From the NCBI RefSeq assembly GCF_002968335.2, contig NZ_CP134398.1:3348001-3412000 (forward strand): 64,000 nt of DNA, written 5' to 3'. The notes under the pieces are model-generated. The model ran no database searches, was not told where the DNA came from, and saw only the letters and a program-made list of their open reading frames with translations. Both the position numbers and the translations under genes were made by a program. The DNA is from Mycobacterium sp. ITM-2016-00316 (GTDB taxonomy: Bacteria > Actinomycetota > Actinomycetes > Mycobacteriales > Mycobacteriaceae). Positions 1 through 9,465 of the stretch are shown here, piece after piece. Position 1 is the stretch's first letter; the number at the start of each line of letters is the position of its first letter.

Positions 1-1324
1 CGGTCGACGGGTCGTAGTACGCGACCGCGATCGGTGGAGGCGTCGCCGGAGGAGGTGGCAACTGCGGGACGGCCTGGCCGGTGCCGGTGGCGTTGGGGTC
101 TCCTTTCCAGTTGAAGCCGTCGTTGAGTGGCACGAACTCGGCATCGCTCTCGCATTCACGCACGGTGGCCGCCCGCTTACCCGGCCGCGTGACGCACGGA
201 GTATTGCGCACGCCACGAACGTTGAACGGAGAGTCCTGCGGGACACGGCAATACAGGTCACCGGGAGCCCGGTCCGGGTAGTCCACGAGTACGGCGGTGC
301 GCGCCTGCTGAGTCGGCAGATAGCCGGTCGTGCAGGGCGGCGGCAGGTTCAGATTCAGGTTGAAGCTCAGGTAGGCGCCCTTGTAGTCCTGATTGGTGTG
401 GACGTTGGCCGCCAACGATCCCTGTTCGACGGCGACGAGCTGCGGCAGCAGCACCAGAATCTGTTCCAGACTGTCGTGATAGGTCAGCCCCACCTGCCCG
501 ACACTGGCCAGGTTGGCCATCACCACCGGCAGCGTGGGTTGCACGCGCTCGACCAGTTGGCGGACCTCGTTCAGCGCCGGGCCGCCCTTGTCGATGACAC
601 CGGCGACGTCCCGATCATGTTCCTGCAGTTCGCGTGTCACCGTGGCGACGTGAGAAGCCCAGCCTTGGATCGCATCCGAGGTCGCGGTCTGGGAATCCAG
701 GACCGGCTTCGCATTGTCGATCAGGGCCAGCATGGGATCGAGGTTGTCCCTGGCGTCATTCGACAATGCGATCGCGCCGGACACGATCCTGGTCAGTTCC
801 GGACCCAGCCCGCCCACCGCCGTGTAGGACTCGTCGATGACCGTCTTGAGGTTGTCCCGCGGGACCGCTTCCAGTCCTGTCTTCACCGCGTCGAGGACGT
901 CATTGATGTTCTGCGGTACCGACGTATCGGCCAGGGCGATCACATCGCCATCCTTGAGCGGCGGTGCCGAACCGCTGCGCGGCAACAGTTCCACGTACTG
1001 CTCCCCGATCGCCGACTGGGAATGCACCTCCGCCCGCAGATCACTGGGAATGGGGATGTCGGAATTCAGCGTCAGCTCTGCGACGACACCGCTGCCGGTG
1101 AGCCGCACGGCGTCCACCCGTCCCACTTCGGTGCCACGATAGGTGACATTGCTGCTGGCGTAGAGTCCGCCTGTTGCCGGTAGCTGCACCGTCACCGAAT
1201 AGTGGCCGATGCCAAAAAGTTTGACGGGCAGTTTCATGTAGTTGACGCCCATCAGCGTGAGCGCCACCAGGGCGATCACCGCGAAGATCGCCAGCTGGAT
1301 CCGCGTTTGCCTGTTCAGGTGCAT
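1..1324 (-). CDS. mceF: MceF, mce-family lipid transporter subunit (3' end cut by window edge)
   Basis: Sixth Mce subunit of the operon. Mce proteins form the periplasm-spanning hexamer that carries lipids (fatty acids, sterols) from the outer cell wall to the YrbE permease. Translation from the ATG at 1324 gives a short cytoplasmic start, one membrane helix (about residues 8-25), then the Mce/MlaD beta-barrel with the typical GGLYASSNVTYRG segment, a long helical region, and a proline-rich tail that is still open at base 1. The start lies one base after the mceE stop (TGACATG), so the two are translationally coupled. The C-terminus and stop lie outside the window. Which numbered mce operon this is cannot be told from the sequence alone. 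Confidence 0.92.
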   Translation of the reverse strand, partial: MHLNRQTRIQLAIFAVIALVALTLMGVNYMKLPVKLFGIGHYSVTVQLPATGGLYASSNVTYRGTEVGRVDAVRLTGSGVVAELTLNSDIPIPSDLRAEVHSQSAIGEQYVELLPRSGSAPPLKDGDVIALADTSVPQNINDVLDAVKTGLEAVPRDNLKTVIDESYTAVGGLGPELTRIVSGAIALSNDARDNLDPMLALIDNAKPVLDSQTATSDAIQGWASHVATVTRELQEHDRDVAGVIDKGGPALNEVRQLVERVQPTLPVVMANLASVGQVGLTYHDSLEQILVLLPQLVAVEQGSLAANVHTNQDYKGAYLSFNLNLNLPPPCTTGYLPTQQARTAVLVDYPDRAPGDLYCRVPQDSPFNVRGVRNTPCVTRPGKRAATVRECESDAEFVPLNDGFNWKGDPNATGTGQAVPQLPPPPATPPPIAVAYYDPST

Positions 1325-1325
1325 G

Positions 1326-2477
1326 TCAACGCCCCTGGTCGAATCGGTAGGGGGCGGTGAGTGGGTTGCCGGGACCGTTCGGGCCGCCTGTCAGGCAGGG
1401 ACTCGGGAACTGCCCGATGGTGCGACCCCACTGCAGCTCCAACTCGGTCAAGTCACACTCCCAGCGGGTGCCGGTGAAGAACCCGGCGTCGATACGGCTC
1501 AAGGTCAGATCGATCACCGCGGTCAGGTTCGCGTAGTCGCCGCGCTGCCATTTGTCGATATCCGCATTGGGGAAGGGGTAGGTCGGCAACAGCCCCAACG
1601 ACCGGGTCAGGCTGGGACCGGCATTGGCCAGCGACTCCAGCACCGGCCCGAGATGCTGCAACTCCTTGACCAGATTCTCCTTGCTCTGGTTGATCGTGTC
1701 GGTGGTCAGCGCGCTGAACCGGCCGAGTTGATCTGCTGCCCGCACCAGGTTGTCCCGTTGATCGTTGAGAACCGCCAACGCGTCCGGGAGCGTCCGGACG
1801 GCACGGTCCAGTACGGGTTCCTGCGCCGCGAACTTGCCGGCCAGGCTGTTCAAGCTCTCCGTCGCGGCAATGATGTCACCGCTCTGGTCGTTGAGGTTCT
1901 CGGCGAAACGGCTCGACTGCTGAATCAGGCTGCGCAGATCCTCTTCTCGTCCGTCGAAGGCGGTGCTGAGGGCTTCGGTGATGTCACCGGCCTGGCCGAG
2001 ACCACCGCCGTTGAGCACCAACGACAGCGCAGCCAGGGTCTGTTCGGGAGTCGGATACGCACCGGCACGAGACAGCGGAATCAACGAGCCGTCGCGCAGT
2101 CGGCCCTCGGCCGGCCGATCAGCCGGTTCCGCCAATTCGATGTGCAGCGAACCGAAGATGGTCGTCATACCGATCTTGACGGTGGCGTTGGCCGGCAACT
2201 GCACGTCACCGTTGAGCCGCATGGTCACCAGCGCGTGGCCGCCCTGCAGCTCGATCTTCGATACGTGGCCAACGGTCACATCGGCCACCCGCACGCGCGA
2301 ATTCGGCTGAATGTTACGGACATCGGGCATCTGGGCTTGAATGCTGTACGCGCCGGGGCCGTCGCCCTCCGTGCCGGGAAGCGGCAGGGAGTTGACACCG
2401 CGCCAGCCACAGCCCGACAGCACGGCGACGCAGACAAGCACACCCGAGGCCAGTCGGCGCCACCGGCGGGGCGTCAT
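1326..2477 (-). CDS. mceE: MceE, mce-family lipoprotein
   Basis: Mce subunit anchored as a lipoprotein; 383 aa. The N-terminus has arginines, a hydrophobic stretch and a lipobox L-S-G-C with the lipidated cysteine at residue 23, as is typical for MceE/LprK-type subunits. The Mce domain follows (about 45-125), then a helical domain to about residue 300 and a tail. The ATG at 2477 overlaps the mceD stop in an ATGA arrangement, which decides the start against the longer open frame upstream. It should sit in the same hexameric lipid-transfer complex as its neighbours. Confidence 0.93.
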   Translation of the reverse strand: MTPRRWRRLASGVLVCVAVLSGCGWRGVNSLPLPGTEGDGPGAYSIQAQMPDVRNIQPNSRVRVADVTVGHVSKIELQGGHALVTMRLNGDVQLPANATVKIGMTTIFGSLHIELAEPADRPAEGRLRDGSLIPLSRAGAYPTPEQTLAALSLVLNGGGLGQAGDITEALSTAFDGREEDLRSLIQQSSRFAENLNDQSGDIIAATESLNSLAGKFAAQEPVLDRAVRTLPDALAVLNDQRDNLVRAADQLGRFSALTTDTINQSKENLVKELQHLGPVLESLANAGPSLTRSLGLLPTYPFPNADIDKWQRGDYANLTAVIDLTLSRIDAGFFTGTRWECDLTELELQWGRTIGQFPSPCLTGGPNGPGNPLTAPYRFDQGR

Positions 2478-3733
2478 GAGCCACCTCCGGGCGGTGTCAT
2501 CATGCCGGGCAGGCCGGCGGCCGGGTCGGTGGCCACCGCCGGAGCCGGCCCCGGCGGCACAAAGTCCGGGCGCATCCGCTCCTCGCTGTAGGTGACCTCG
2601 TTGGGCCGCGCCTGGGTGCCGACCAACAGGTTCTCGCCGAACGGGAGAAAGTTGTACTGGCGGTTCTTCACGATCGGCGCAAGATACTGGGCGCACAGTT
2701 TGGACGCCTGCTCGGCGCCCAGGCGGGAAGCCGCCTCGATCGCGCCGCACAGGAACGACACGGGGTTGGCGAAGTTGCCGACCATCAGTGCGCCGGTCAG
2801 CGAACCGTTGGCGGGCTCGTAGATGTTGTTGAAGTTCGCCATGACCGTGGGCAGTACGTGCAGCGTCTGTTCGAGATCGCCGAGGCTGCCCACCACCGCA
2901 GCCGAGATCGAGGCCAGTCTGTCCGATGCGGTGCCGATCGGTTCGCGGTTCTCCGAGACGAACGTCTGGACGTCGCCGACAACCGCGTTCAGGTCCTGCA
3001 CGGCCTGGCCGACCTCGTGCGGGTTGTCGGCGAGCAGCCCGGACACCTGGGACAGATTGACGTTCAGCTGACTGAGCAGGTCGCTGCTGTCGCGCAGGGC
3101 GGTGACGAGCGTCGCCAGATTGCGCACCGTTCCGAAGATGTCCTTGCTGTGGTCACCGAGCGCGGACATCGTCTGCGACAGTGTGATGACGCTGTGCCGG
3201 ATGGTCTCACCCTGACCTCGCAGGTTGTCGGCGGCGGTGTTGATGACCGCGCCGAGGGTGCTGACGCCACCGGGTTCGGTGGGCTGCAGCATGTCGGTGA
3301 GCCGTTCCAGCTGGGCCCTGACATCGTCCCATTCCACCGGAACCGCGGTCCGGTCCTGCGGGATGACGGCCCCTCCGGTCATCGCCGGACCGCCGGAATA
3401 GGGCGGTGTCAACTGGATTGCGCGCCCGGTCACCAGTTGTGGGGACAGGATCACGGCCTTCGCGTCGGCAGGCACGTTGAACGCGCGGTCGATCCAGAAG
3501 GTGATCTTGGCGCGCTGCGCCTCGGGTTCGATCGAGTCGACCTTGCCGACCGTCACCCCCCGGATGCGGACATCGTCGCCGACGAACAGCCCGGTGCTGT
3601 TGTCGAAGTACGCGATGATCGACATCCTGTTGATGTGGTCGTCGAGCTTCACCGCGACCAGCGTCCCCGCGGCGAGCACCGCAACCAGGACGACCGCCAG
3701 CATGGCCCGCGGGCTGCGCATCGCCTTGATCAC
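2474..3733 (-). CDS. mceD: MceD, mce-family lipid transporter subunit
   Basis: 419 aa. One N-terminal membrane helix (about 10-28), an Mce domain beginning near residue 36 with FDNSTGLFVGDDVRIRGVTVG, long alpha-helical needle region, and a proline/glycine-rich C-terminus. Starts with GTG, overlapping the mceC stop as GTGA. Position in the operon between mceC and the lipoprotein mceE matches the universal mycobacterial order A-B-C-D-E-F. Confidence 0.93.
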   Translation of the reverse strand: MIKAMRSPRAMLAVVLVAVLAAGTLVAVKLDDHINRMSIIAYFDNSTGLFVGDDVRIRGVTVGKVDSIEPEAQRAKITFWIDRAFNVPADAKAVILSPQLVTGRAIQLTPPYSGGPAMTGGAVIPQDRTAVPVEWDDVRAQLERLTDMLQPTEPGGVSTLGAVINTAADNLRGQGETIRHSVITLSQTMSALGDHSKDIFGTVRNLATLVTALRDSSDLLSQLNVNLSQVSGLLADNPHEVGQAVQDLNAVVGDVQTFVSENREPIGTASDRLASISAAVVGSLGDLEQTLHVLPTVMANFNNIYEPANGSLTGALMVGNFANPVSFLCGAIEAASRLGAEQASKLCAQYLAPIVKNRQYNFLPFGENLLVGTQARPNEVTYSEERMRPDFVPPGPAPAVATDPAAGLPGMMTPPGGGS

Positions 3734-5022
3734 GGTTGTCCTCCATGCGGTGTGGGTGGTAGTGCCGGTGGCCCGGGCGGCGGGCCTCCCGGCGCCGGGG
3801 CCGGCGGCGGCTCCCGGTAGGGGTAGCAGCCGGTGGGGCCGGGCAGCGGCAGCCCCGGAGGTCCGCAGCCCGGATCGCCAGGATTCCCGGTGATGGCATC
3901 CGGCAGGTTCATTCGAGGCTCGCCACCCTGCCCGGTCCGCGGGAACGGTACCGGCAACGCCGGGGTACCGGGCTGGCCGATCTGCGGATCGGAGAGCTGT
4001 GAGGGCCGCAGCGTCGACGGGTCCAGGCCGAGGTCGGAGAAGGCAGCATCGACGAACGGCTGCACGAACTGCCCCGGAAGGAGGTTGGCGACGTAGGCCT
4101 TGAAGAAGGGGCCGGATCCGACGGTCTCCCCGAGCGCCATCGCGTAGGTGCTGAGTCCCTTGATCGCTTCCCGGACACGGTCCTTGCGGTTGTCGACGAT
4201 CGCGAGCACCCCGTTGAGTTTGTCCAGGGCGGGTTTCAGCTGCCGGCGATTCTCGGCGATGAACGCCTTCAGTTGCGTTGCTACCGAAGATATGTTGCCG
4301 GCCAGTTGGTCGAGGGCCGCACTTTGGGTCTGCAACTGCGCCAACAGCGCGTTGGTGTCGCGGATCAAGCCGACGATCCGGTCCGTGCGCTGGGCGAGCA
4401 CCCCGGTGGCCTTGGCCGCATTGTCGAGCAGATTGCGCAACTGATCGTCGCGGTTGTTCAGCGTATCGGCAAAGCGTGCAACGCCTTTGACGGCGTCGCG
4501 CAAGTGTGGCGGCGTATCGGCGAAGGTCTCTGCCAGTGTGGCCAACGAGTCTGAGAGCTGATGGGTGTCCAGCCCGCTGATCGTGGTGGCCAACTCACCC
4601 AGCGCTTCGGGAAGCTGATAGGGCGATGTCGTCCGGTCCATCGGGATCGGTTCGGTCAGCTCGCCGTCGCCGTGGGGTACCACGTCGAGCTGCTTGGTAC
4701 CCAGCAGGCCCTTGGTCCTGATCGCCGCCTCGCTCCGGTCACCCATGTGAATGTCGTCGGGCACGTCGAAGGTGACCAGCACGCCGGGTCCCTCCAGTTC
4801 GATCGAGGACACCTTGCCCACCGGGTAGCCCGAAACCTGCACCATCGCGCCGGTGTACAGGCCGCCGGCGTCCTCGAAATACGCCGAGTAGTTCTTGTTC
4901 TGATTGACGAACGGCAGCATCTGATTACCCAGCGCCGCCGCGACCACCGCGACGACCGCCAGCAGGCCGACCGCACCGAGGACCAAGGGGTTCCGCTCCG
5001 AAAAGGGCCGATTCGCGCTCAT
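3730..5022 (-). CDS. mceC: MceC, mce-family lipid transporter subunit
   Basis: 430 aa from the ATG at 5022, which overlaps the mceB stop (ATGA); a start four codons upstream is possible but less likely. It has an N-terminal membrane helix (about 16-35), an Mce domain with FEDAGGLYTGAMVQVSGYPVG, a helical region, and a strongly proline-rich C-terminal tail (about the last 80 residues), as is usual for MceC. Confidence 0.93.
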   Translation of the reverse strand: MSANRPFSERNPLVLGAVGLLAVVAVVAAALGNQMLPFVNQNKNYSAYFEDAGGLYTGAMVQVSGYPVGKVSSIELEGPGVLVTFDVPDDIHMGDRSEAAIRTKGLLGTKQLDVVPHGDGELTEPIPMDRTTSPYQLPEALGELATTISGLDTHQLSDSLATLAETFADTPPHLRDAVKGVARFADTLNNRDDQLRNLLDNAAKATGVLAQRTDRIVGLIRDTNALLAQLQTQSAALDQLAGNISSVATQLKAFIAENRRQLKPALDKLNGVLAIVDNRKDRVREAIKGLSTYAMALGETVGSGPFFKAYVANLLPGQFVQPFVDAAFSDLGLDPSTLRPSQLSDPQIGQPGTPALPVPFPRTGQGGEPRMNLPDAITGNPGDPGCGPPGLPLPGPTGCYPYREPPPAPAPGGPPPGPPALPPTPHGGQP

Positions 5023-6050
5023 TTGGGCGCGCACCGCCCCGTGCTCTGACCGGCCGCCTTGACGAAGACCGGTTGGCCGCCTTTACCGTTGAGCTTCAGA
5101 ATCACGTCGCAGAAGTAGAAGCCGAAGTAGTCCCCGTACATCCCTTGGCGGTTCAGCATCCGGTACTTGTCGGGCAAGGTGTTGAGCAGTTGATCGAAGT
5201 ACTCCTGATCCGCCAGGATCGTCCCGGCCACCCGGTCGGTCTCGGTCACCACCTTCTGGATGGGTTGGCGGGTCTGCGCCAGCAGGTCGGCGATCGATCC
5301 GGTCGCCGCATTCGTGTGGGCGACCGCGTTGGCGATATCGGTCTTGCGTTCGGCCAGACCGTGTACGAGTTCGGACACGTTGGTCACCGCCTTGTCGAGT
5401 TGGTCGCTCTGACCGCCGAGCGTTCCGAGCACCACGTTGAGGTTGTCGATCACCTCACCGATGAGAAGGTCGCGGTCGGCGAGCGTATTGGTCACCGCGG
5501 CTGCCTGATTCAGAAACGAGGCGATGGTGGGCCCCTCCCCCTGGATGGCGTGCAGAAGCTGTCCGCTCAGGTCGTTGATCTGATCGGGCTGCAACGCGCG
5601 AAAGAGCGGACGGAACCCACCGGTCACCGAATCCAGATCCAGCGCGGGTTGCGTGCGCGCCAACGGGATCGTCTGACCGGGGTTCAGCACCTGGGCACTG
5701 CCGGCGGCGTCGACCAGTGCCATGTACCGGCCGCCGATGAGGTCGTCGTAGCGGATCTCGGCGCGGGTGCCCTCGGTGAGAACCGCGGCCCGATCGGCAC
5801 TGAACTCGACGCGCACCGTGGCATCGGGGTTGACGGTGATGCTCTTGACCTTGCCGACCTCGACGCCGGCGACCCGCACCATGTTGCCCTCGCGCAAGCC
5901 GGACACGTTGCTGAACTCGGCGCTGTAGAGGTGGGCGCTGCCACCGAAGCGGAACTGCGCGAAAACCACCATGGTCGCGGCCAAGGCAAGCGCACACACC
6001 GTCATGAACACACCCAGGCGGATGATGATGCCTTTGAGGTTCTCGGTCAT
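5019..6050 (-). CDS. mceB: MceB, mce-family lipid transporter subunit
   Basis: 343 aa from the ATG at 6050, which is preceded on the coding strand by the purine-rich stretch AGGGGAAGCC as ribosome binding site; the open frame extends further upstream but without support. N-terminal membrane helix (about 10-30), Mce domain with the segment FSNVSGLREGNMVRVAGVEV, then helical region. Shorter than its paralogues because MceB lacks the long proline-rich tail. There is a 34-base gap to mceA, the widest inside this part of the operon. Confidence 0.93.
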   Translation of the reverse strand: MTENLKGIIIRLGVFMTVCALALAATMVVFAQFRFGGSAHLYSAEFSNVSGLREGNMVRVAGVEVGKVKSITVNPDATVRVEFSADRAAVLTEGTRAEIRYDDLIGGRYMALVDAAGSAQVLNPGQTIPLARTQPALDLDSVTGGFRPLFRALQPDQINDLSGQLLHAIQGEGPTIASFLNQAAAVTNTLADRDLLIGEVIDNLNVVLGTLGGQSDQLDKAVTNVSELVHGLAERKTDIANAVAHTNAATGSIADLLAQTRQPIQKVVTETDRVAGTILADQEYFDQLLNTLPDKYRMLNRQGMYGDYFGFYFCDVILKLNGKGGQPVFVKAAGQSTGRCAPK

Positions 6051-6084
6051 GAGGCTTCCCCTTTCCCTGGTGATTTCACGATCA

Positions 6085-7452
6085 TCACGGCGGACCGCCC
6101 TGCCCCGCCGGAGTGGGTGATCCGGTGGCGGGGCCCACCGGTGGTACCCCCGGCCATAGCGGCACCCCCGGCCCGTACAGCGCGGCACCGTATGGCGGTG
6201 CCCCCGGGTAGGGCTGAGGCCCGGGCGCCGGGCCGGGCAGGCACTGACGGATGCTGGGCGGCTCGGGGACGGCACGGGTCACCGGCAGGTAGTTCGCATA
6301 GCACGGCCGCCCGATGCCCGGGTTGGGCCGGATATCCAGTCCAGTACCCCATCCGGTGTTCGTGATGAGTTGGCGGACCGGGAAGTTCTTGGTCGCATCC
6401 GGCAGGGAGCCGCATCCGGGCCGACCTGCGGGCCCGCCCTTGGCGGCGACGACCGGAAGATTCTCCGGGAAGGTGTACGGGTCGTTGCCGGGCAGTAGCG
6501 CCACATCCACGACGAACGTCCTGCCGTCACCGCCGAACACACCTTCGCCGTTGTCGATGATCCATTGCGCGCCTTGGAGTGTGCATGCGTAGGCAGGGCT
6601 GTACATGTTCAACAGTTCGGTGGTCGGTTCCAGGCTGTTGATCGCGGTGACCAGGTTTTCCTTACTGGAGACCAACAGATTCGTACCGGCCTCCGATACG
6701 CCAACGGCGTTGAGCAGCAGGGTATCCAGCGCATCCTGGTGGTCGACGACGGTGGCGCCGGTGGTGCTCACCGCGTCCAGGATGGAGACGATGTCCTCGG
6801 TAGCGGCACTGTAGGTGTCTCCCAGATTCTTCAGTGCCCGAATGTCCTCCCGGAACACGTCGTTGCGGGAGTTCAGCGCCGTCAGCACCTCGTTGAGGTC
6901 GGTGGTGGCCTCGCCGATCTTCTCGCCCCTGCCTCGCACGGCGTCGGCCACCGCGGTCAGGACGGCGTTCAGTTTCAGCGGATCCACCATGTCCAGCAGA
7001 TCGACGACGTTCTCGAAGACGGTGTTCACCTCGGTGGTGACGTTTGTCGACCGCAGGGCGGCACCGGCAGCCAACTGCTGTCCACTGGGATTCGACGGGT
7101 AGACCAGATCCACGAACTTGGCGCCGAAGATCGTGGTGACGGCGATCCTCGCCTCGACATTTGCCGGGATGTGCCGGATCTGATCCGAGTCGATGTCCAG
7201 CGCCAACCGGGCACCGGCGCCGGTGCTGCTGATCTGGCGGACGCGACCGACATCGACACCACGCAGCTTGACCTTGGCACCGGTCTCCATGACCAGTCCG
7301 GTGCGATCCGCGCTGAGCGTCACCGGCACGACCGAACGGAACGTGCCGCGAAACGAGGTGACGGTGACGAACACCAACGCGATCACCGCGAGAAACAGGA
7401 TGAGTGACCACCAGGCATTGGCGATACGGGGTTTTCCGCCGACTACATCCAC
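6085..7452 (-). CDS. mceA: MceA, mce-family lipid transporter subunit
   Basis: 455 aa, GTG start three bases after the yrbEB stop. N-terminal membrane helix (about 14-33), Mce domain with LVMETGAKVKLRGVDVGRV, long helical portion and a proline-rich C-terminus. First Mce subunit after the YrbE pair, as in all mycobacterial mce operons. No RGD motif or other adhesin signature was seen that would place it as Mce1A or Mce4A. Confidence 0.93.
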   Translation of the reverse strand: MDVVGGKPRIANAWWSLILFLAVIALVFVTVTSFRGTFRSVVPVTLSADRTGLVMETGAKVKLRGVDVGRVRQISSTGAGARLALDIDSDQIRHIPANVEARIAVTTIFGAKFVDLVYPSNPSGQQLAAGAALRSTNVTTEVNTVFENVVDLLDMVDPLKLNAVLTAVADAVRGRGEKIGEATTDLNEVLTALNSRNDVFREDIRALKNLGDTYSAATEDIVSILDAVSTTGATVVDHQDALDTLLLNAVGVSEAGTNLLVSSKENLVTAINSLEPTTELLNMYSPAYACTLQGAQWIIDNGEGVFGGDGRTFVVDVALLPGNDPYTFPENLPVVAAKGGPAGRPGCGSLPDATKNFPVRQLITNTGWGTGLDIRPNPGIGRPCYANYLPVTRAVPEPPSIRQCLPGPAPGPQPYPGAPPYGAALYGPGVPLWPGVPPVGPATGSPTPAGQGGPP

Positions 7453-7455
7453 AGG

Positions 7456-8322
7456 TCAGCCAGCCAGGTGAAAGTTGCCGGACTGCCCATATACCGCCAG
7501 CGTGACCGCGACCAGCACCACGGCTCCCACGACCATCGATGCGCGCACGGCACGACCGACGGCCTCCCCCACGCCCGCCGGTCCGCCACTGGCGGTGTAG
7601 CCGTAGTAGGTGCACACCAGCATCACCACGACGATCATCACGATCGTCTGCAGGAATGACACCACCAGATCGGTGGTGTTGAGGAACGTGTTGAAGTAGT
7701 GGTCGTACACGCCCGAGGCCTGACCGTAGATCAGGGTCGTGCCGTACCGCGCCGCGACGAATCCCATCATCAATGCCACTGCGTACAAAGGAATCACCAC
7801 AATGGTCCCGGCCAGCACCCGGGTCGCGGCGAGGTAGGTGATGGTGCGGATGCCGATCACCTCCAACGCGTCGACCTCTTCGTTGATGCGCATCGCGCCC
7901 ATCTGGGCGGTGGCACCGGCGCCGACGGTGGCCGTCAGCGTGACCTGCGCCGTACCCGGGACGATCAGCCGGGGAATGAAGAACGCCGAGGCAAAGCCGG
8001 TGAACGCCTCCACACCGACCGACTGGAACTGGGTGTAACCCTGGGCAGCCACCACCGCGCCGGTCGTCATCGTCATGAACCCGACAATCACCACGGTGCC
8101 GCCGATGGACGCCAGCGCACCGGATCCCAGCCCCATCTGCGCTATCAGGCGCAGCAGTTCGGGGCGATAGTTGATCACCGCATCCGGAATCCGGGCGAGT
8201 GTCAGGAAGTAGAAGCGCGTCTGGGCCCCGATCTGGTCCAACTCCGCCAGGATTCGGCTCCGGGTACGGGCCAACCTCGGGTACCGCCCCGCCGGCCGAC
8301 CGCTGGTTGCGATGTGTGACAT
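7456..8322 (-). CDS. yrbEB: YrbEB, MlaE-family permease of the Mce transporter
   Basis: 288 aa integral membrane protein of the MlaE/YrbE family. It is the second permease subunit and forms the inner-membrane channel driven by the MceG (Mkl) ATPase, which is encoded elsewhere. Visible are five to six hydrophobic segments and the conserved GAGATAQMGAMRINEEVDAL stretch, which matches the EQ-loop region contacting the ATPase. It lies 13 bases downstream of yrbEA. Confidence 0.94.
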   Translation of the reverse strand: MSHIATSGRPAGRYPRLARTRSRILAELDQIGAQTRFYFLTLARIPDAVINYRPELLRLIAQMGLGSGALASIGGTVVIVGFMTMTTGAVVAAQGYTQFQSVGVEAFTGFASAFFIPRLIVPGTAQVTLTATVGAGATAQMGAMRINEEVDALEVIGIRTITYLAATRVLAGTIVVIPLYAVALMMGFVAARYGTTLIYGQASGVYDHYFNTFLNTTDLVVSFLQTIVMIVVVMLVCTYYGYTASGGPAGVGEAVGRAVRASMVVGAVVLVAVTLAVYGQSGNFHLAG

Positions 8323-8335
8323 GTGTTATCCCAAC

Positions 8336-9142
8336 CTATTTCAGGGTGAACTGAACACCGATGACGGTGACGACGATGTTGACGGTGAACAGCACCATGA
8401 ACGCGAAGACCACCGTCTCGTTCACGGCGTTGCCGACGCCGGCAGGTCCGCCGCCGACCGAGATGCCCTTGTAGCAGGCGATCAACCCGGCTCCCAGCCC
8501 GAACAGGAAGGCCTTCACCAGCGACACGATCACGTCACTGAGTCCGGTCACGACCGTCATACCCGAGACGAAGACGCCCGCCGAGACATCGAGCGCGAAG
8601 ACACAGAACATGAACGACGCCACCATCCCGACGAGCACGACCAATCCCATCAGCGCCACCGAGACCGTCGTGGCCGCCAATACCCGCGGGATGACCAGTG
8701 TCTGAATCGGGTCGATGCCCATCACCCGCTGAGCATCCAGTTCCTCCCGGATGGTGCGTGCCCCGAGGTCGGCGCACATCGCGGTGGCGCTCGCGCCCGC
8801 GGTCACGAGAACTGTTACCAGGGGCCCGATCTGGTTCACATTGAAGAACGCCGCACCCGCCCCAGAGAAGTCCGCGGCACCGAACTCGCTGAGCAGGATG
8901 TTGAAGATGAAGGTGTTGATCAGTGCATAGGGAATGATCATCAGCACCGCAGGCAGAACGGAGACCCGCGCCACGAACCACGACTGGGCCAGGTATTCGC
9001 GCCAGGCCAGCGGCGTGGTGAAGATCCCGACGAAGACATCCAGCGTCATGCCGAAGAACCCGCCGATCGCGCGCACGGGTTTGGCCAGCGGGCCCGCGTT
9101 CAGCAGCATGTCTGCCTGATGGCTCGTTGGGTCTCGCTGCAT
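8336..9142 (-). CDS. yrbEA: YrbEA, MlaE-family permease of the Mce transporter
   Basis: 268 aa membrane protein, first gene of the mce operon. It has the same MlaE fold as YrbEB, with the ATPase-contacting stretch ATAMCADLGARTIREELDAQ in the middle and a final helix ending FTVNIVVTVIGV. The promoter of the whole eight-gene operon must lie in the 323 bases upstream. No fadD or TetR-type gene precedes it. Confidence 0.94.
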   Translation of the reverse strand: MQRDPTSHQADMLLNAGPLAKPVRAIGGFFGMTLDVFVGIFTTPLAWREYLAQSWFVARVSVLPAVLMIIPYALINTFIFNILLSEFGAADFSGAGAAFFNVNQIGPLVTVLVTAGASATAMCADLGARTIREELDAQRVMGIDPIQTLVIPRVLAATTVSVALMGLVVLVGMVASFMFCVFALDVSAGVFVSGMTVVTGLSDVIVSLVKAFLFGLGAGLIACYKGISVGGGPAGVGNAVNETVVFAFMVLFTVNIVVTVIGVQFTLK

Positions 9143-9465
9143 GCAAACGGACGGTGAAGGTCAGCTGCCACGTGTGCTCCCAGGTGCGATGTCGGTGTCT
9201 ATCGGTCACGATGGTGGTAGGTCGTTGACGAGGCGCACGCCGATGCGGACCGCGAATCTCTCGACGAGCCGAAACGTTCCGACGTGTTGTGCCCGCTGAC
9301 CCAGACAACCATCCGCGGGGCTGTCGGCGTCAGCCCCCGAAGGAGATAAGTCGCTACCCCGAACGGGGTGCCGAAATTGACGCGTCAGCAGGCCCTACAA
9401 GGGCCGCGTGCCGGCCGCACAGGGCCCGAAATACCCTCATTGGCAACGTAAAACGCGGGTGCGTG
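9143..9465. other. Intergenic region upstream of the mce operon
   Basis: 323 bases between the aldehyde dehydrogenase stop and yrbEA, both on the minus strand, with no convincing gene. It contains a hairpin with arms GGGGCTG (9317-9323) and CAGCCCC (9331-9337), possibly ending the upstream transcript, and a palindrome at 9356-9369 listed separately. No clear -35/-10 pair was recognised. Confidence 0.6.
9356..9369. promoter_or_regulatory. Palindrome ACCCCG-AA-CGGGGT, candidate operator upstream of mce
   Basis: Perfect 6-base arms around AA. The 13-mer CCCGAACGGGGTG inside it occurs again at 11045-11057, upstream of the aldehyde dehydrogenase, on the same strand. A shared operator is an inference. 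Confidence 0.3.

Noticed and set aside
398..8319. Long plus-strand open frames across the mce operon
   Set aside because: They are antisense shadows caused by high GC; the minus frames show clear Mce and YrbE families with coupled starts.
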